DNA of 64,000 nt from Microcoleus vaginatus_C (GTDB lineage Bacteria; Cyanobacteriota; Cyanobacteriia; Cyanobacteriales; Microcoleaceae), in assembly GCA_040004035.1 (NCBI GenBank), contig JAMPLN010000006.1; one strand, 5' to 3'. Positions 53,228 through 61,003 of this stretch are shown here, piece by piece. The notes beneath the pieces are model-generated. The model was not told the origin of the DNA and searched no databases. It saw nothing but the letters and a program-made list of their open reading frames with translations. How positions within the stretch are numbered: position 1 is the first letter of the stretch; each line of letters opens with the position of its first letter. The translations under genes and the position numbers were made by a program.

Positions 53228-53434
53228 ATTTAAATGGGTTGGTCGGCAAAAATAGTAAGGTGCGTCAGTTGGAAAAACCTGATTTTTTTGTACTAACCTT
53301 AAGACTGACGCACTCTACAGGCTACAAACAGAGAAAAGTTATTTTAGCAGAAATTTGTATGGTGCGTATTGCCCACCATCCAACTAAAATTGATATGATA
53401 TTAAAAATCTAAAATCTAAAATCTAAAATCTAAA
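53228..53434. repeat. Inverted repeat and AAATCTA heptamers abutting the P450 start
   Basis: GTGCGTCAGT (53260-53269) pairs with ACTGACGCAC (53304-53313), a likely end-of-transcript hairpin for the kinase. Four AAATCTA units (about 53403-53432) run directly into the ATG at 53435, leaving no ribosome binding site. Confidence 0.7.
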
Positions 53435-54736
53435 ATGGCATTACCTCCCGGCAGTTTCGGTTTACCCCTAATTGGCGATACTATCAACTTTTTGCAAGAT
53501 TCCCAATTCGCCAAAAAACGCCACCAGCAGTACGGGCCCATTTTCAAAACCAGCCTTTTCGGACAGCCTACCGTGTTTATGCGTGGCCAAGAGGCTAGTT
53601 TGTTTGTTTTAAGCAATGACAACCAATATTTTGTTGCGAGTTTTCCTGCGAGTACGAAAGCGCTTTTAGGGCCGCTTTCCTTGTCGGTGCAAACGGGTGC
53701 TAACCACATAAATCGGCGCAAGTTGATGTACCAAGCGTTTCAGCCGCGAGCTTTGGTTGGCTACATCGGCGCGATGGAAAATATCACTCAGAGCTATTTG
53801 GAAAAATGGGAAAAAATGGAAACCCTGACTTGGTATCCTGAACTGAGAAATTATACTTTTGATGTGGCGGCTAAGTTGTTAGTAGGGATTGATAACGGTT
53901 CGGGGACGGCGCTCGGACATAATTTTGAAACTTGGGGCAATGGTTTATTTTCGATTCCTTTAGATGTGCCTTGGACAAAGTTTGGCAAAGCGAAAAATAG
54001 CAGAAACTTACTGTTAGCAGAACTGGAAAAGATTATTCGCGATCGCCAGCAAGGAACCCCTAGTGGCAAGGATGCTTTGAGTTTTCTGATTTCGGGTCGC
54101 GATGAGGAGGGAAATAGTTTGAGTTTGGATGAGTTAAAAGATCAAGTGTTGGTGCTGCTGTTTGCGGGACACGGAACTTTAACTTCGGCCATCGCCTCTT
54201 TTTGCCTTCTCCTAGCTCAAAATCCCGATGTGATGGCAAAAGTGCGGGCCGAACAGCAGCAGTTCCCCGCAACTGAACCCTTAACATTGGAACAACTCAA
54301 ACAAATGACCTATTTAGAACAGGTGCTGCGAGAAGTGCTGCGTTTAATTCCACCGGTGGGAAGTGTTTTTCGGACAGTAATTAATGCTTGTGAGTTCGGC
54401 GGCTATGAAATTCCCAAGGGTTGGAGCGTGCTTTCTGGGATTACTCAAACCCATCAGGATAGTCAACTTTATCCTGAACCCGATCGATTCGACCCCGATC
54501 GATTTAGCTCCGAGCGCTCGGCTAAACCCTTTAGTTACGTGCCCTTTGGCGGCGGTTTGCGAGAATGTTTGGGCAAAGAATTTGCCCGATTAGAGATGAA
54601 GTTGTTTGCGGCAAAGATTGTTCGGGAGTTGGAATGGGAGCTTTTACCCGATCAAGATTTGAATTTAATCACAGTACCGACTCCCCGTCCCCGCGACGGT
54701 TTGCGAGTAAAATTTCGTCGAACAACTATGAAATAA
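53435..54736 (+). CDS. Cytochrome P450, CYP120-like
   Basis: A 433-residue soluble P450 monooxygenase. The Pro-rich start LPPGSFGLPLIGDT, the I-helix oxygen-binding AGHGTLTS (about residues 243-250), the ExxR motif EVLR (about 293-296) and the heme loop FGGGLRECLG with Cys378 are all intact. Overall similarity in style is to CYP120, whose Synechocystis member hydroxylates retinoids. A carotenoid-derived or retinoid substrate is likely but not proven. Electrons would come from ferredoxin. The ATG is preceded directly by a heptamer array, so its translation start is unusual. Confidence 0.92.
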   Translation: MALPPGSFGLPLIGDTINFLQDSQFAKKRHQQYGPIFKTSLFGQPTVFMRGQEASLFVLSNDNQYFVASFPASTKALLGPLSLSVQTGANHINRRKLMYQAFQPRALVGYIGAMENITQSYLEKWEKMETLTWYPELRNYTFDVAAKLLVGIDNGSGTALGHNFETWGNGLFSIPLDVPWTKFGKAKNSRNLLLAELEKIIRDRQQGTPSGKDALSFLISGRDEEGNSLSLDELKDQVLVLLFAGHGTLTSAIASFCLLLAQNPDVMAKVRAEQQQFPATEPLTLEQLKQMTYLEQVLREVLRLIPPVGSVFRTVINACEFGGYEIPKGWSVLSGITQTHQDSQLYPEPDRFDPDRFSSERSAKPFSYVPFGGGLRECLGKEFARLEMKLFAAKIVRELEWELLPDQDLNLITVPTPRPRDGLRVKFRRTTMK

Positions 54737-54783
54737 GTAGAAGCTTCAGTTCTACACCCTCCTTATTTTCCTCTTCTTCTTGA

Positions 54784-54866
54784 GAACAGGCTTTCCGGCC
54801 TGTTCCACAAGAGATGAATTTTATTATGGGAAGTAGGGGTTGGGCTTCTAGCCCGCCCTGAAAGCC
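54784..54866. repeat. GAACAGGC hairpin repeat after the P450 gene
   Basis: GAACAGGC (54784-54791) pairs with GCCTGTTC (54798-54805), followed by CACAA, a TGAATT-type spacer and GCCCGCCC. This is the same order as at 41011-41080. It lies between converging genes. Confidence 0.7.
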
Positions 54867-54894
54867 TGATTGATAATGGTGCAAGATCTCAGTC

Positions 54895-55500
54895 TCAATC
54901 AACATCCAATTGCATCGGCCCCAAATACTTAGTTAAATAAGGAGAAAAAACCTCATAAATCAGAGTCAAGGGCTTACCATGATGCCAAAACAAATAGTGT
55001 CGCCCCCAAAAAGGCCCCGACTGTTCAAAAGCTGACTCCAAGGCCACCGAATAACCGCAATAAATGCCCTGCACATCGCGATACAATTCTGTCCGCAGCC
55101 TCGCTAAACTAGCCCAAATTGGCAAAGATTTATTTTGTAAATATTCGTCTACATGACTCGCTTCCCACCAAGAAGTGGCATAGGCTAAGCGCTGTCCCGA
55201 AGCAGTCCGCAGCCACACTTGGCGGCGCAGGCGCGGCCCGGGAACGGCGACAAGTTGCTGGGGCGCGCCGTCTGCGTCTTCACCCACTAAAGACATATCG
55301 ATCACATCTACTTCTGTGGGTTCCCCTGTCAGCAGTTGCAGGTGACGGGTGGGGGAACCGTCACCTAGGAGCAGTATTTGCCACGCCGGTGCTAGCTTGG
55401 CGTGGGGTAAACCCTTCTGTACTGCGTCTTCTGCTCCTTGCCACAGGGGGTTGAGAGCGTGCCAGGTGCGGCTGTTTTTGGGTGTAAATGTTGCAGTCAA
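54895..55500 (-). CDS. Chorismate lyase-like protein (UbiC-like, DUF98)
   Basis: A 201-residue protein of the cyanobacterial chorismate--pyruvate lyase family (the Synechocystis sll1797 and ycf21 group). The enzyme makes 4-hydroxybenzoate from chorismate, the head-group precursor of plastoquinone. Recognised segments are LAPAWQILLLGDGSPTRHLQLLTG, PRLRRQVWLRTASGQRLAYATSWW and FWGRHYLFWHHGKPLTLIYEVFSPYL. The arginines and the late glutamate expected for substrate binding are present. Length is normal. It stands alone, converging with the P450 gene. Confidence 0.85.
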   Translation of the reverse strand: MTATFTPKNSRTWHALNPLWQGAEDAVQKGLPHAKLAPAWQILLLGDGSPTRHLQLLTGEPTEVDVIDMSLVGEDADGAPQQLVAVPGPRLRRQVWLRTASGQRLAYATSWWEASHVDEYLQNKSLPIWASLARLRTELYRDVQGIYCGYSVALESAFEQSGPFWGRHYLFWHHGKPLTLIYEVFSPYLTKYLGPMQLDVD

Positions 55501-55632
55501 GGGTCTTTACAAAACTTAATTTTTTGTTTATTATAACGCTTCTTCAATTATCCGCTCAAAAATCAAAAATTGCTCGACCGAGGACGATCGCCCATATGAT
55601 GTCCAATTAAATAGTTATAATACTTCTGTTCG

Positions 55633-55737
55633 GGATTTTTATTCTTCCTTCTTCCTTCCTTCTACCTTCTTCCTTCTTCCTGACATCCGTTACATCAGTT
55701 ACATCCGTTACATAATCCGTTGCCGAACTTCCTTCCA
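55633..55737. repeat. Inverted copy of the 38880-39000 composite repeat
   Basis: TTCCTTC heptamers are followed by CTGACATCCGT, TTACATCCGTTACAT and AATCCGTTGCCGAA, then CTTCC. Read on the minus strand this is the same order as at 38905-38990. It ends four bases before the start codon of the FAD oxidoreductase gene. Confidence 0.8.
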
Positions 55738-55741
55738 CTAT

Positions 55742-57361
55742 ATGTTACGAATAACCGAAATAAAACTCCCCCTCGATCATCCTGAAGATGCGATCGCCAG
55801 CGCCATTCTCAAAAAGCTACAAATTCCCCCGGAAGAATTGCTCGGCTATTCCATCTTCAAGCGCAGCTACGATGCTCGTAAAAAAGCAGAAATCCTCCTT
55901 GTCTATATTGTGGATGTAGAGACGACACAGGAAAAGCAACTTTTGGCGCGCTTCAAAAAAGATCCTCATGTGATGGTAACACCAGACACGAGTTATCGCT
56001 TGGTAGCCAAAGCCCCCAGCAATTTGACGATTCGCCCCATTGTGATTGGTACAGGGCCGTGCGGTATGTTTGCAGGTCTGATGCTGGCACAAATGGGGTT
56101 TCGCCCCATCCTTTTAGAACGCGGAAAAGCAGTCCGCGATCGCACGGTTGATACTTTTGGATTTTGGAAGAAAAAAGCAGAATTCAACCCTGAATCTAAC
56201 GCTCAGTTTGGCGAAGGTGGTGCGGGTACTTTTTCCGATGGCAAACTCTACAGCCAAGTTAAAGATCCTCAGCATTATGGGCGGAAGGTGTTGACGGAAC
56301 TTGTGAATGCAGGAGCTTCACCGGAAATTTTATATATTAATAAACCGCATATTGGCACGTTCAAATTGGTTGGAATTGTCCAAAGTCTACGCGCCCAAAT
56401 TGAATCATTAGGCGGAGAAATTCGGTTTCAAAGTCGTGTAGAAGATATCCACATCGAAAATGGAAAAGTGCAGGGACTTACCCTCGCCAGCGGAGAATAT
56501 ATTGCTAGTAATTATATAGTTCTGGCGGTGGGACACAGCGCCCGCGATACTTTTGAAATGTTGTTTTCGCGCGGGGTTTACATCGAACCTAAACCTTTTT
56601 CCATTGGTTTTCGGGTGGAACATCCCCAAACTATTATCGATCGCTGTCGTTTTGGCGATCGGGCCGGCCATAAGCTTTTGGGCGCCGCCGATTACAAACT
56701 GGTTCACCATTGCCAAAACAATCGTTCTGTGTATAGTTTCTGTATGTGTCCCGGTGGTTTGGTAGTGGCGGCTGCGTCAGAACCGGGGCGAGTTGTCACT
56801 AATGGAATGAGTCAATATTCTCGCAATGAACGCAATGCTAACAGCGGGATTGTGGTGGGTATCACGCCGGAAGATTATCCGGGTCATCCCTTAGCCGGAA
56901 TAGAGTTTCAGCGTCGCTTAGAAGAACGGGCATTTGAGTTAGGAGGTGGCACTTACAACGCCCCTGGGCAGCTTGTGGGTGATTTTTTGGCGAATCGCCC
57001 TTCCAGGGCGCTAGGCAGTGTGCAGCCGTCTTATACGCCGGGAGTTGTGATGACTGATTTGAGCGGAAGTTTGCCAGATTATGCGATCGCAGCTATCCGC
57101 GAAGCACTTCCGGCTTTTGACAAACAGATTAAAGGATTTGCGATGGATGATGCGGTTTTGACTGGGGTGGAAACGCGCACTTCTTCACCAATTCGGATTA
57201 AACGCAAGGAAGATTATCAAAGTTTGAATACAGAAGGCCTTTATCCTGCTGGGGAAGGTGCAGGATATGCGGGTGGAATCCTGTCGGCGGGGATTGATGG
57301 GATTAAGGTGGCGGAGGCGGTTGCTTTGAGTATTTTGCAATCTTCAAACCACAAAATTTGA
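55742..57361 (+). CDS. FAD-dependent oxidoreductase (COG2509 type)
   Basis: A 539-residue flavoprotein. An N-terminal domain of about 95 residues (LRITEIKLPLDHPEDAI onward, with FKRSYDARKK) precedes the dinucleotide fold. GTGPCG is at residues 103-108, within PIVIGTGPCGMFAGLMLAQMG, and the ribose-binding acid is in LLERG. Typical of the family are NAQFGEGGAGTFSDGKLYSQ, GFRVEHPQ, FCMCPGGLVVAAASEPG and, near the C-terminus, GLYPAGEGAGYAGGILSAGIDG. The substrate is unknown for this family. The start codon lies immediately after a composite repeat with CTTCC rather than a ribosome binding site. Confidence 0.88.
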   Translation: MLRITEIKLPLDHPEDAIASAILKKLQIPPEELLGYSIFKRSYDARKKAEILLVYIVDVETTQEKQLLARFKKDPHVMVTPDTSYRLVAKAPSNLTIRPIVIGTGPCGMFAGLMLAQMGFRPILLERGKAVRDRTVDTFGFWKKKAEFNPESNAQFGEGGAGTFSDGKLYSQVKDPQHYGRKVLTELVNAGASPEILYINKPHIGTFKLVGIVQSLRAQIESLGGEIRFQSRVEDIHIENGKVQGLTLASGEYIASNYIVLAVGHSARDTFEMLFSRGVYIEPKPFSIGFRVEHPQTIIDRCRFGDRAGHKLLGAADYKLVHHCQNNRSVYSFCMCPGGLVVAAASEPGRVVTNGMSQYSRNERNANSGIVVGITPEDYPGHPLAGIEFQRRLEERAFELGGGTYNAPGQLVGDFLANRPSRALGSVQPSYTPGVVMTDLSGSLPDYAIAAIREALPAFDKQIKGFAMDDAVLTGVETRTSSPIRIKRKEDYQSLNTEGLYPAGEGAGYAGGILSAGIDGIKVAEAVALSILQSSNHKI

Positions 57362-57400
57362 TGCGGGATTTGAGGATTTTTAGATGATTTGAAGATTGCC

Positions 57401-57423
57401 GTCAACCGTCAACTGTCAACTGT
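57401..57423. repeat. GTCAACT heptamers between converging genes
   Basis: Three CGTCAAC/TGTCAAC-type units lie just before the end of the acireductone dioxygenase gene. Confidence 0.7.
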
Positions 57424-57975
57424 TCAAACAGCAGCTAAACGCGATCGAATTTCGGTATCGGTATACTCAGGCGTCCAGCCTTCTTTAGTGGTAAAATAGC
57501 GCACCGCTTTAACTTTCCGGGCTGCTGTCAAATAAAACCAGTGTTCTGTATTCGCCGGCACGTTGATAAATTCTTCCGGCTGCACTGTGAGTTCGACTTG
57601 GCTGCCGTCGGGCCGCACGAAGCCGAAAATTCCCTCGCCTGCTACGATATAGCGGACTTCATCATCGGCGTGGATGTGGCACTTGTTGAATTTGGACAGC
57701 AAGGTGTCCAGGTTGGGAATGTCTGGGTGCAGTACAATTAAGTCGCGATCCTGATAGCCTGCACTTTCCGACAACTGTTGAAAGTAGCCGTCGAGAGCTT
57801 GCAGCACTTGCTCTTTTTGATTGTCGTCAAGAGCATCTTTAGCTAACAAATTTTGAATTTCAGCGCTGTCACCCACGGGCCAGCGGTTGAGTTGAATGTT
57901 TAAGGAAGCGAGTTCTCGGGTAATGTCGCTTTGTTGAGTGTAGGTTGTACCGTTTTCGAGTTGCAGGATAGCCAT
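57424..57975 (-). CDS. mtnD: Acireductone dioxygenase
   Basis: A 183-residue cupin enzyme of the methionine salvage pathway. It converts acireductone to the keto acid precursor of methionine plus formate (iron form) or to methylthiopropionate and CO (nickel form). Metal ligands are visible: H100 and H102 with E106 in CHIHADDEVRYIV, and a fourth histidine in ANTEHWFYL near 144. The ATG at 57973-57975 is the family start; an upstream frame adds 14 unmatched residues. No other salvage gene is adjacent. Confidence 0.93.
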   Translation of the reverse strand: MAILQLENGTTYTQQSDITRELASLNIQLNRWPVGDSAEIQNLLAKDALDDNQKEQVLQALDGYFQQLSESAGYQDRDLIVLHPDIPNLDTLLSKFNKCHIHADDEVRYIVAGEGIFGFVRPDGSQVELTVQPEEFINVPANTEHWFYLTAARKVKAVRYFTTKEGWTPEYTDTEIRSRLAAV

Positions 57976-58074
57976 TTTTGCACGTTCCAATTTTTGGGTG
58001 AGGCGATACACAGGCACTGTGAAAGATGTTTGTCGATCGTACCTGTACCAGAATCACAATTTTAACGCTAATTT

Positions 58075-58095
58075 GAACAGGCAAGGTGCCTGTTC
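58075..58095. repeat. GAACAGGCA hairpin repeat
   Basis: GAACAGGCA pairs with TGCCTGTTC around three bases, followed by CACAA and TTGAATA. This is the third copy of the element at 41011 and 54784. Confidence 0.7.
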
Positions 58096-58200
58096 CACAA
58101 CAGTTGAATATTTGTCGCGATAATATTGATAAGTCAGGCGCCAGCTAGCACCAGCAGCGATGGCATTACTGATATCTTAAATGTAACTTTTGCAACAACT

Positions 58201-59166
58201 ATGCCTACTTATACTGGAATTTCTAGCGAAGCATTTCAGCATCCCCTCGATCGCCAAGCTGAGGAAGCGCTGCGAAGCGTGCCTGGATTTGACTTAATTG
58301 CCAGCAAATTTGTAGAATTTGTCTACGAACGACCGCAATTCGTTTACCTAATGGGAAATAGCATTCAAGTCGGGCCCCGCCAATATGCCAGCATTTATCA
58401 TATATTTCGGGAGTGCGTGCAGGCTTTAGATGTTTTTCCTGAACCGGGTTTGTTTGTTTCTCAGAATCCCTCAGTTAACAGCTATGCCCTGGGAAAAAAC
58501 CAGCCTTATGTAGTATTAAACACTGGTCTTTTAGACTTGTTGGACGAGGCGGAACTGCGGGTAGTCTTGGCTCACGAGTTGGGACACATTAAATGCGGCC
58601 ATCCAACTTTAAATCAAATGGCGATGTGGGCGATGAGCGTCGCATCGACAATTGGCGAGATGACTTTCGGTTTGGGAAATATGGTCGGTAGCGGTTTAAT
58701 TTTCGCTTTTTACGAGTGGCGGCGCAAGGCTGAATTGTCGGCAGATCGGGCGGCTTTGTTGGTGACAGATGACTTGAATAGTGTGATGAAGACGATGATG
58801 AAACTTGCGGGAGTTAGCAGTAAATATGCTGACCAATGCAGTTTGCAAGAATTTATCCGCCAGTCTGACAACTATCAAGAACTCGATCGAGACAATCTCA
58901 ACCAAGTGTATAAATTTTTACTTTACAACGGCGGCCAAGGCGTGATGCTGAGTCACCCTTTCCCGGTGGAAAGGCTGAGGTATTTGCGAGACTGGGCCAG
59001 TTCCGAGGAATACCGCCAAATTAAGCTAGGGAACTACAAGCGGGCTGTAGCTGAGGGTGCGGTTGATGTGAAGTCGCAAACGCCTAACAGCGAGACGGAG
59101 GCTTTGCGCCGTCAAATTGAAGAGTTGCAGCGGGAGATCGAGAGGCAAAAATCAAAGCGAAACTAA
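58201..59166 (+). CDS. M48 family metalloprotease
   Basis: A 321-residue zinc protease. HELGH lies at residues 125-129, within VLAHELGHIKCGHP, and the downstream glutamate ligand is in RRKAELSADRAAL. A Gly/Met-rich hydrophobic stretch lies between them (about 142-170), but no clear multi-span membrane domain as in HtpX. The last 40 residues form a charged coiled coil (ETEALRRQIEELQREIERQKSKR). ATG 58201 gives MPTYTGISSEAFQHPLD; an earlier in-frame start adds 25 residues without family match. Likely role is protein quality control; the substrate is unknown. Confidence 0.88.
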   Translation: MPTYTGISSEAFQHPLDRQAEEALRSVPGFDLIASKFVEFVYERPQFVYLMGNSIQVGPRQYASIYHIFRECVQALDVFPEPGLFVSQNPSVNSYALGKNQPYVVLNTGLLDLLDEAELRVVLAHELGHIKCGHPTLNQMAMWAMSVASTIGEMTFGLGNMVGSGLIFAFYEWRRKAELSADRAALLVTDDLNSVMKTMMKLAGVSSKYADQCSLQEFIRQSDNYQELDRDNLNQVYKFLLYNGGQGVMLSHPFPVERLRYLRDWASSEEYRQIKLGNYKRAVAEGAVDVKSQTPNSETEALRRQIEELQREIERQKSKRN

Positions 59167-59179
59167 GTTTAAATTCCTC

Positions 59180-59202
59180 GTTTCCAGGCTGTGCCTGGGA
59201 AC
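59180..59202. repeat. Dispersed hairpin repeat after the protease gene
   Basis: GTTTCCAGGC pairs imperfectly with GCCTGGGAAC around TGT. A relative occurs at 42991-43013. It may serve as terminator. Confidence 0.6.
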
Positions 59203-59391
59203 CAGCTAAATGTTTTGTTGAAGATTTACCGGATTTGAGGGAGGGGGAAACGTAAAAGGAAGGTAAACCAGTGAGAGACTTACTCGCAACTGGCCTCCAA
59301 TCTAAAAACTGTCCCCTCCTTTCGGAAATCTGTTTCTGAGGAGGTGTAGTTTAAATCAAGAGAAGCTTATAAATCAACGGGGCTAAAAAAA

Positions 59392-59817
59392 ATGAATATT
59401 GATAACGCAATGAATACTAACAAGCCAACTTCTAATTTTTTCGGCAATGTGGGAAAAGTCGCGATCGCCATGATTCTTCTGGCCGGTGGCATGGTATTTA
59501 CAAATCCTGGGAGAGACCAATACCTAACTTATGCTTCCGGCGTACTCCAAACCGAGTTGGAAAGCACTGTGTGCAAAGATTCTCGCGTTCCGAAAGCTTT
59601 GGGCGGCATTACAGATACTTTGATCGGCAGTTGCAAGAATTTGCTGACTTCGCAGCGGGGCACGATCGAAAGCTTGCTCGACAATACAACGCAGCGTCAA
59701 AATTTAGGTGTGGTCAGTATTTACACAACTGAATTAGGTAAAAAAAGCTATCAAACGGTTGGAGCTTTTGGTAATTTTGTGACGCTGCCACCTAGTTCTG
59801 AAAATGGTCAAAATTAG
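59392..59817 (+). CDS. DUF4359 family protein
   Basis: A 141-residue protein with one hydrophobic segment at about residues 22-40 (GKVAIAMILLAGGMVFTNPG), probably an export signal or anchor. DUF4359 is recognised from FTNPGRDQYLTYAS after the segment and from the end LGVVSIYTTELGKKSYQTVGAFGNFVTL. Two cysteines (CKDS and SCKN) may pair. Function is unknown. The 3' end of this gene lies inside the tandem duplication that also copied the TerD gene. A start seven codons downstream is possible. Confidence 0.75.
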   Translation: MNIDNAMNTNKPTSNFFGNVGKVAIAMILLAGGMVFTNPGRDQYLTYASGVLQTELESTVCKDSRVPKALGGITDTLIGSCKNLLTSQRGTIESLLDNTTQRQNLGVVSIYTTELGKKSYQTVGAFGNFVTLPPSSENGQN

Positions 59818-59840
59818 ACTCTAATTAAGTTCAATTGTTG

Positions 59841-59870
59841 AAACCGGGTTTTGTAGAAAGCCCGGTTTTT
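59841..59870 (+). terminator. Rho-independent terminator of the DUF4359 gene
   Basis: AAACCGGG (59841-59848) pairs with CCCGGTTT (59861-59868), followed by more T. In copy 2 of the duplication (about 60799-60826) the stem is damaged: AAACCGG against CCAGGTTT. Confidence 0.8.
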
Positions 59871-60032
59871 GCTTACGTAATTCTCTCAATAAATTCGGAG
59901 ATCGGTAGCACCTATTTTTAATGAGGCCCGCTAATAGAGACAAAATATTAAGTTTTATTAAAGAAGAAAAGTTATTGTACCACTTAATATTAACATAAAC
60001 GCTATAAAGTTTGATGTTTAAAAAATAAGCAG

Positions 60033-60599
60033 ATGGGAATGCAATTAAGTAAGGGTGAGAGATTTAATATCTCTAAAGAAGCGCCCGGTTTGAAAAAAAT
60101 GGCGATCGCCCTCGGTTGGCAGGTGACAGAGGCAGGACAAAGCTACGAGATTGATGTCTCTGCCTTTATGCTAGGTGCTGACGGCAAAATACCTAACGAT
60201 AAATATTTGATATTTTACAATAATCTGCAATCCGGTGACAGTTCGGTACTGCAAGTGATTCGAGATAAAAACAACAGAAGTCAAGAGAATAAGACTATTT
60301 ACGGCGTTATTTTAAAAAGAGTTAATCCTGAAATTGAGGAAATAACTTTTGTTGTCACTATTCACGAAGCGGATAAAATTAATGCAAATTTTAGCAATAT
60401 CAAAAATGCTTTTATCAAAGTTTCCAATTTGGATACAAAAAGCGAACTGGTTCGGTATGAATTAAAAGAGAACTTTTCGCGAGAGACTGCTGTAGAATTT
60501 GGTCGTTTGTATAGAAAGAATGGAGAGTGGAGATTTCAAGCGGTAGGAGCAGGATATCAGTCAGGATTGCAGAGTTTTGTGGATAAGTATTGCAGCTAA
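60033..60599 (+). CDS. Free-standing TerD-family protein made by duplication
   Basis: A 188-residue protein matching residues 1 to about 188 of the TerD-TPR gene at 61004, with about 90% identity by eye. TerD-domain features are LSKGERFNISKEAPGLKKMAIALGW, YEIDVSAFMLGADGK, NDKYLIFYNN and EFGRLYRKNGEWRFQAVG. TerD domains bind calcium and act in stress or tellurite resistance. The calcium region here is slightly weaker than in copy 2 (GDSSVLQ instead of CDGSVLQ). A TAA at 60597-60599 ends it, but homology to copy 2 continues after the stop (NNIAPIPHELAAGTADDLQ) up to the duplication junction. It was thus once the start of a longer gene. It may still make a normal-length TerD domain. Confidence 0.8.
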   Translation: MGMQLSKGERFNISKEAPGLKKMAIALGWQVTEAGQSYEIDVSAFMLGADGKIPNDKYLIFYNNLQSGDSSVLQVIRDKNNRSQENKTIYGVILKRVNPEIEEITFVVTIHEADKINANFSNIKNAFIKVSNLDTKSELVRYELKENFSRETAVEFGRLYRKNGEWRFQAVGAGYQSGLQSFVDKYCS

Positions 60600-61003
60600 A
60601 GTAGTAATAATATTGCTCCAATTCCTCACGAGTTGGCAGCGGGAACTGCCGATGATTTGCAGTTTCCGGCTGGGGAGTTGGAGGTGGAGTCAGAACCGGA
60701 AGCGGAACAGTCTCGTCTGGAGCTTTTGGTAACTTTGTTACCTTGCTACTTAGTTCTGAAAATGCTCAAAATTAGGGTCAAATTAAGTTCAATTGTAGAA
60801 ACCGGTTGGGGGAGAAAGCCAGGTTTTTAATTACGTAATTGTACTTAAGTAAGTCTCAATAAATTTCAGATACAGGCAGCACATATTTTTAATCAAGCCC
60901 GCTATTAAAAGCAAAATATTAAGTTTTATTGAATAGCAAAAATTATCCGGGGACTTAATATTAACATGAACACTATAAAGTTTGATGTTTAACAAATAAG
61001 CAG
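60600..61003. other. Remnant after copy 1 plus duplicated leader
   Basis: 60600-60718 is the continuation of copy 1 after its stop. 60719-61003 is the second copy of the DUF4359 end and the leader of the TerD gene, including the decayed terminator. No separate gene is present. Confidence 0.7.
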
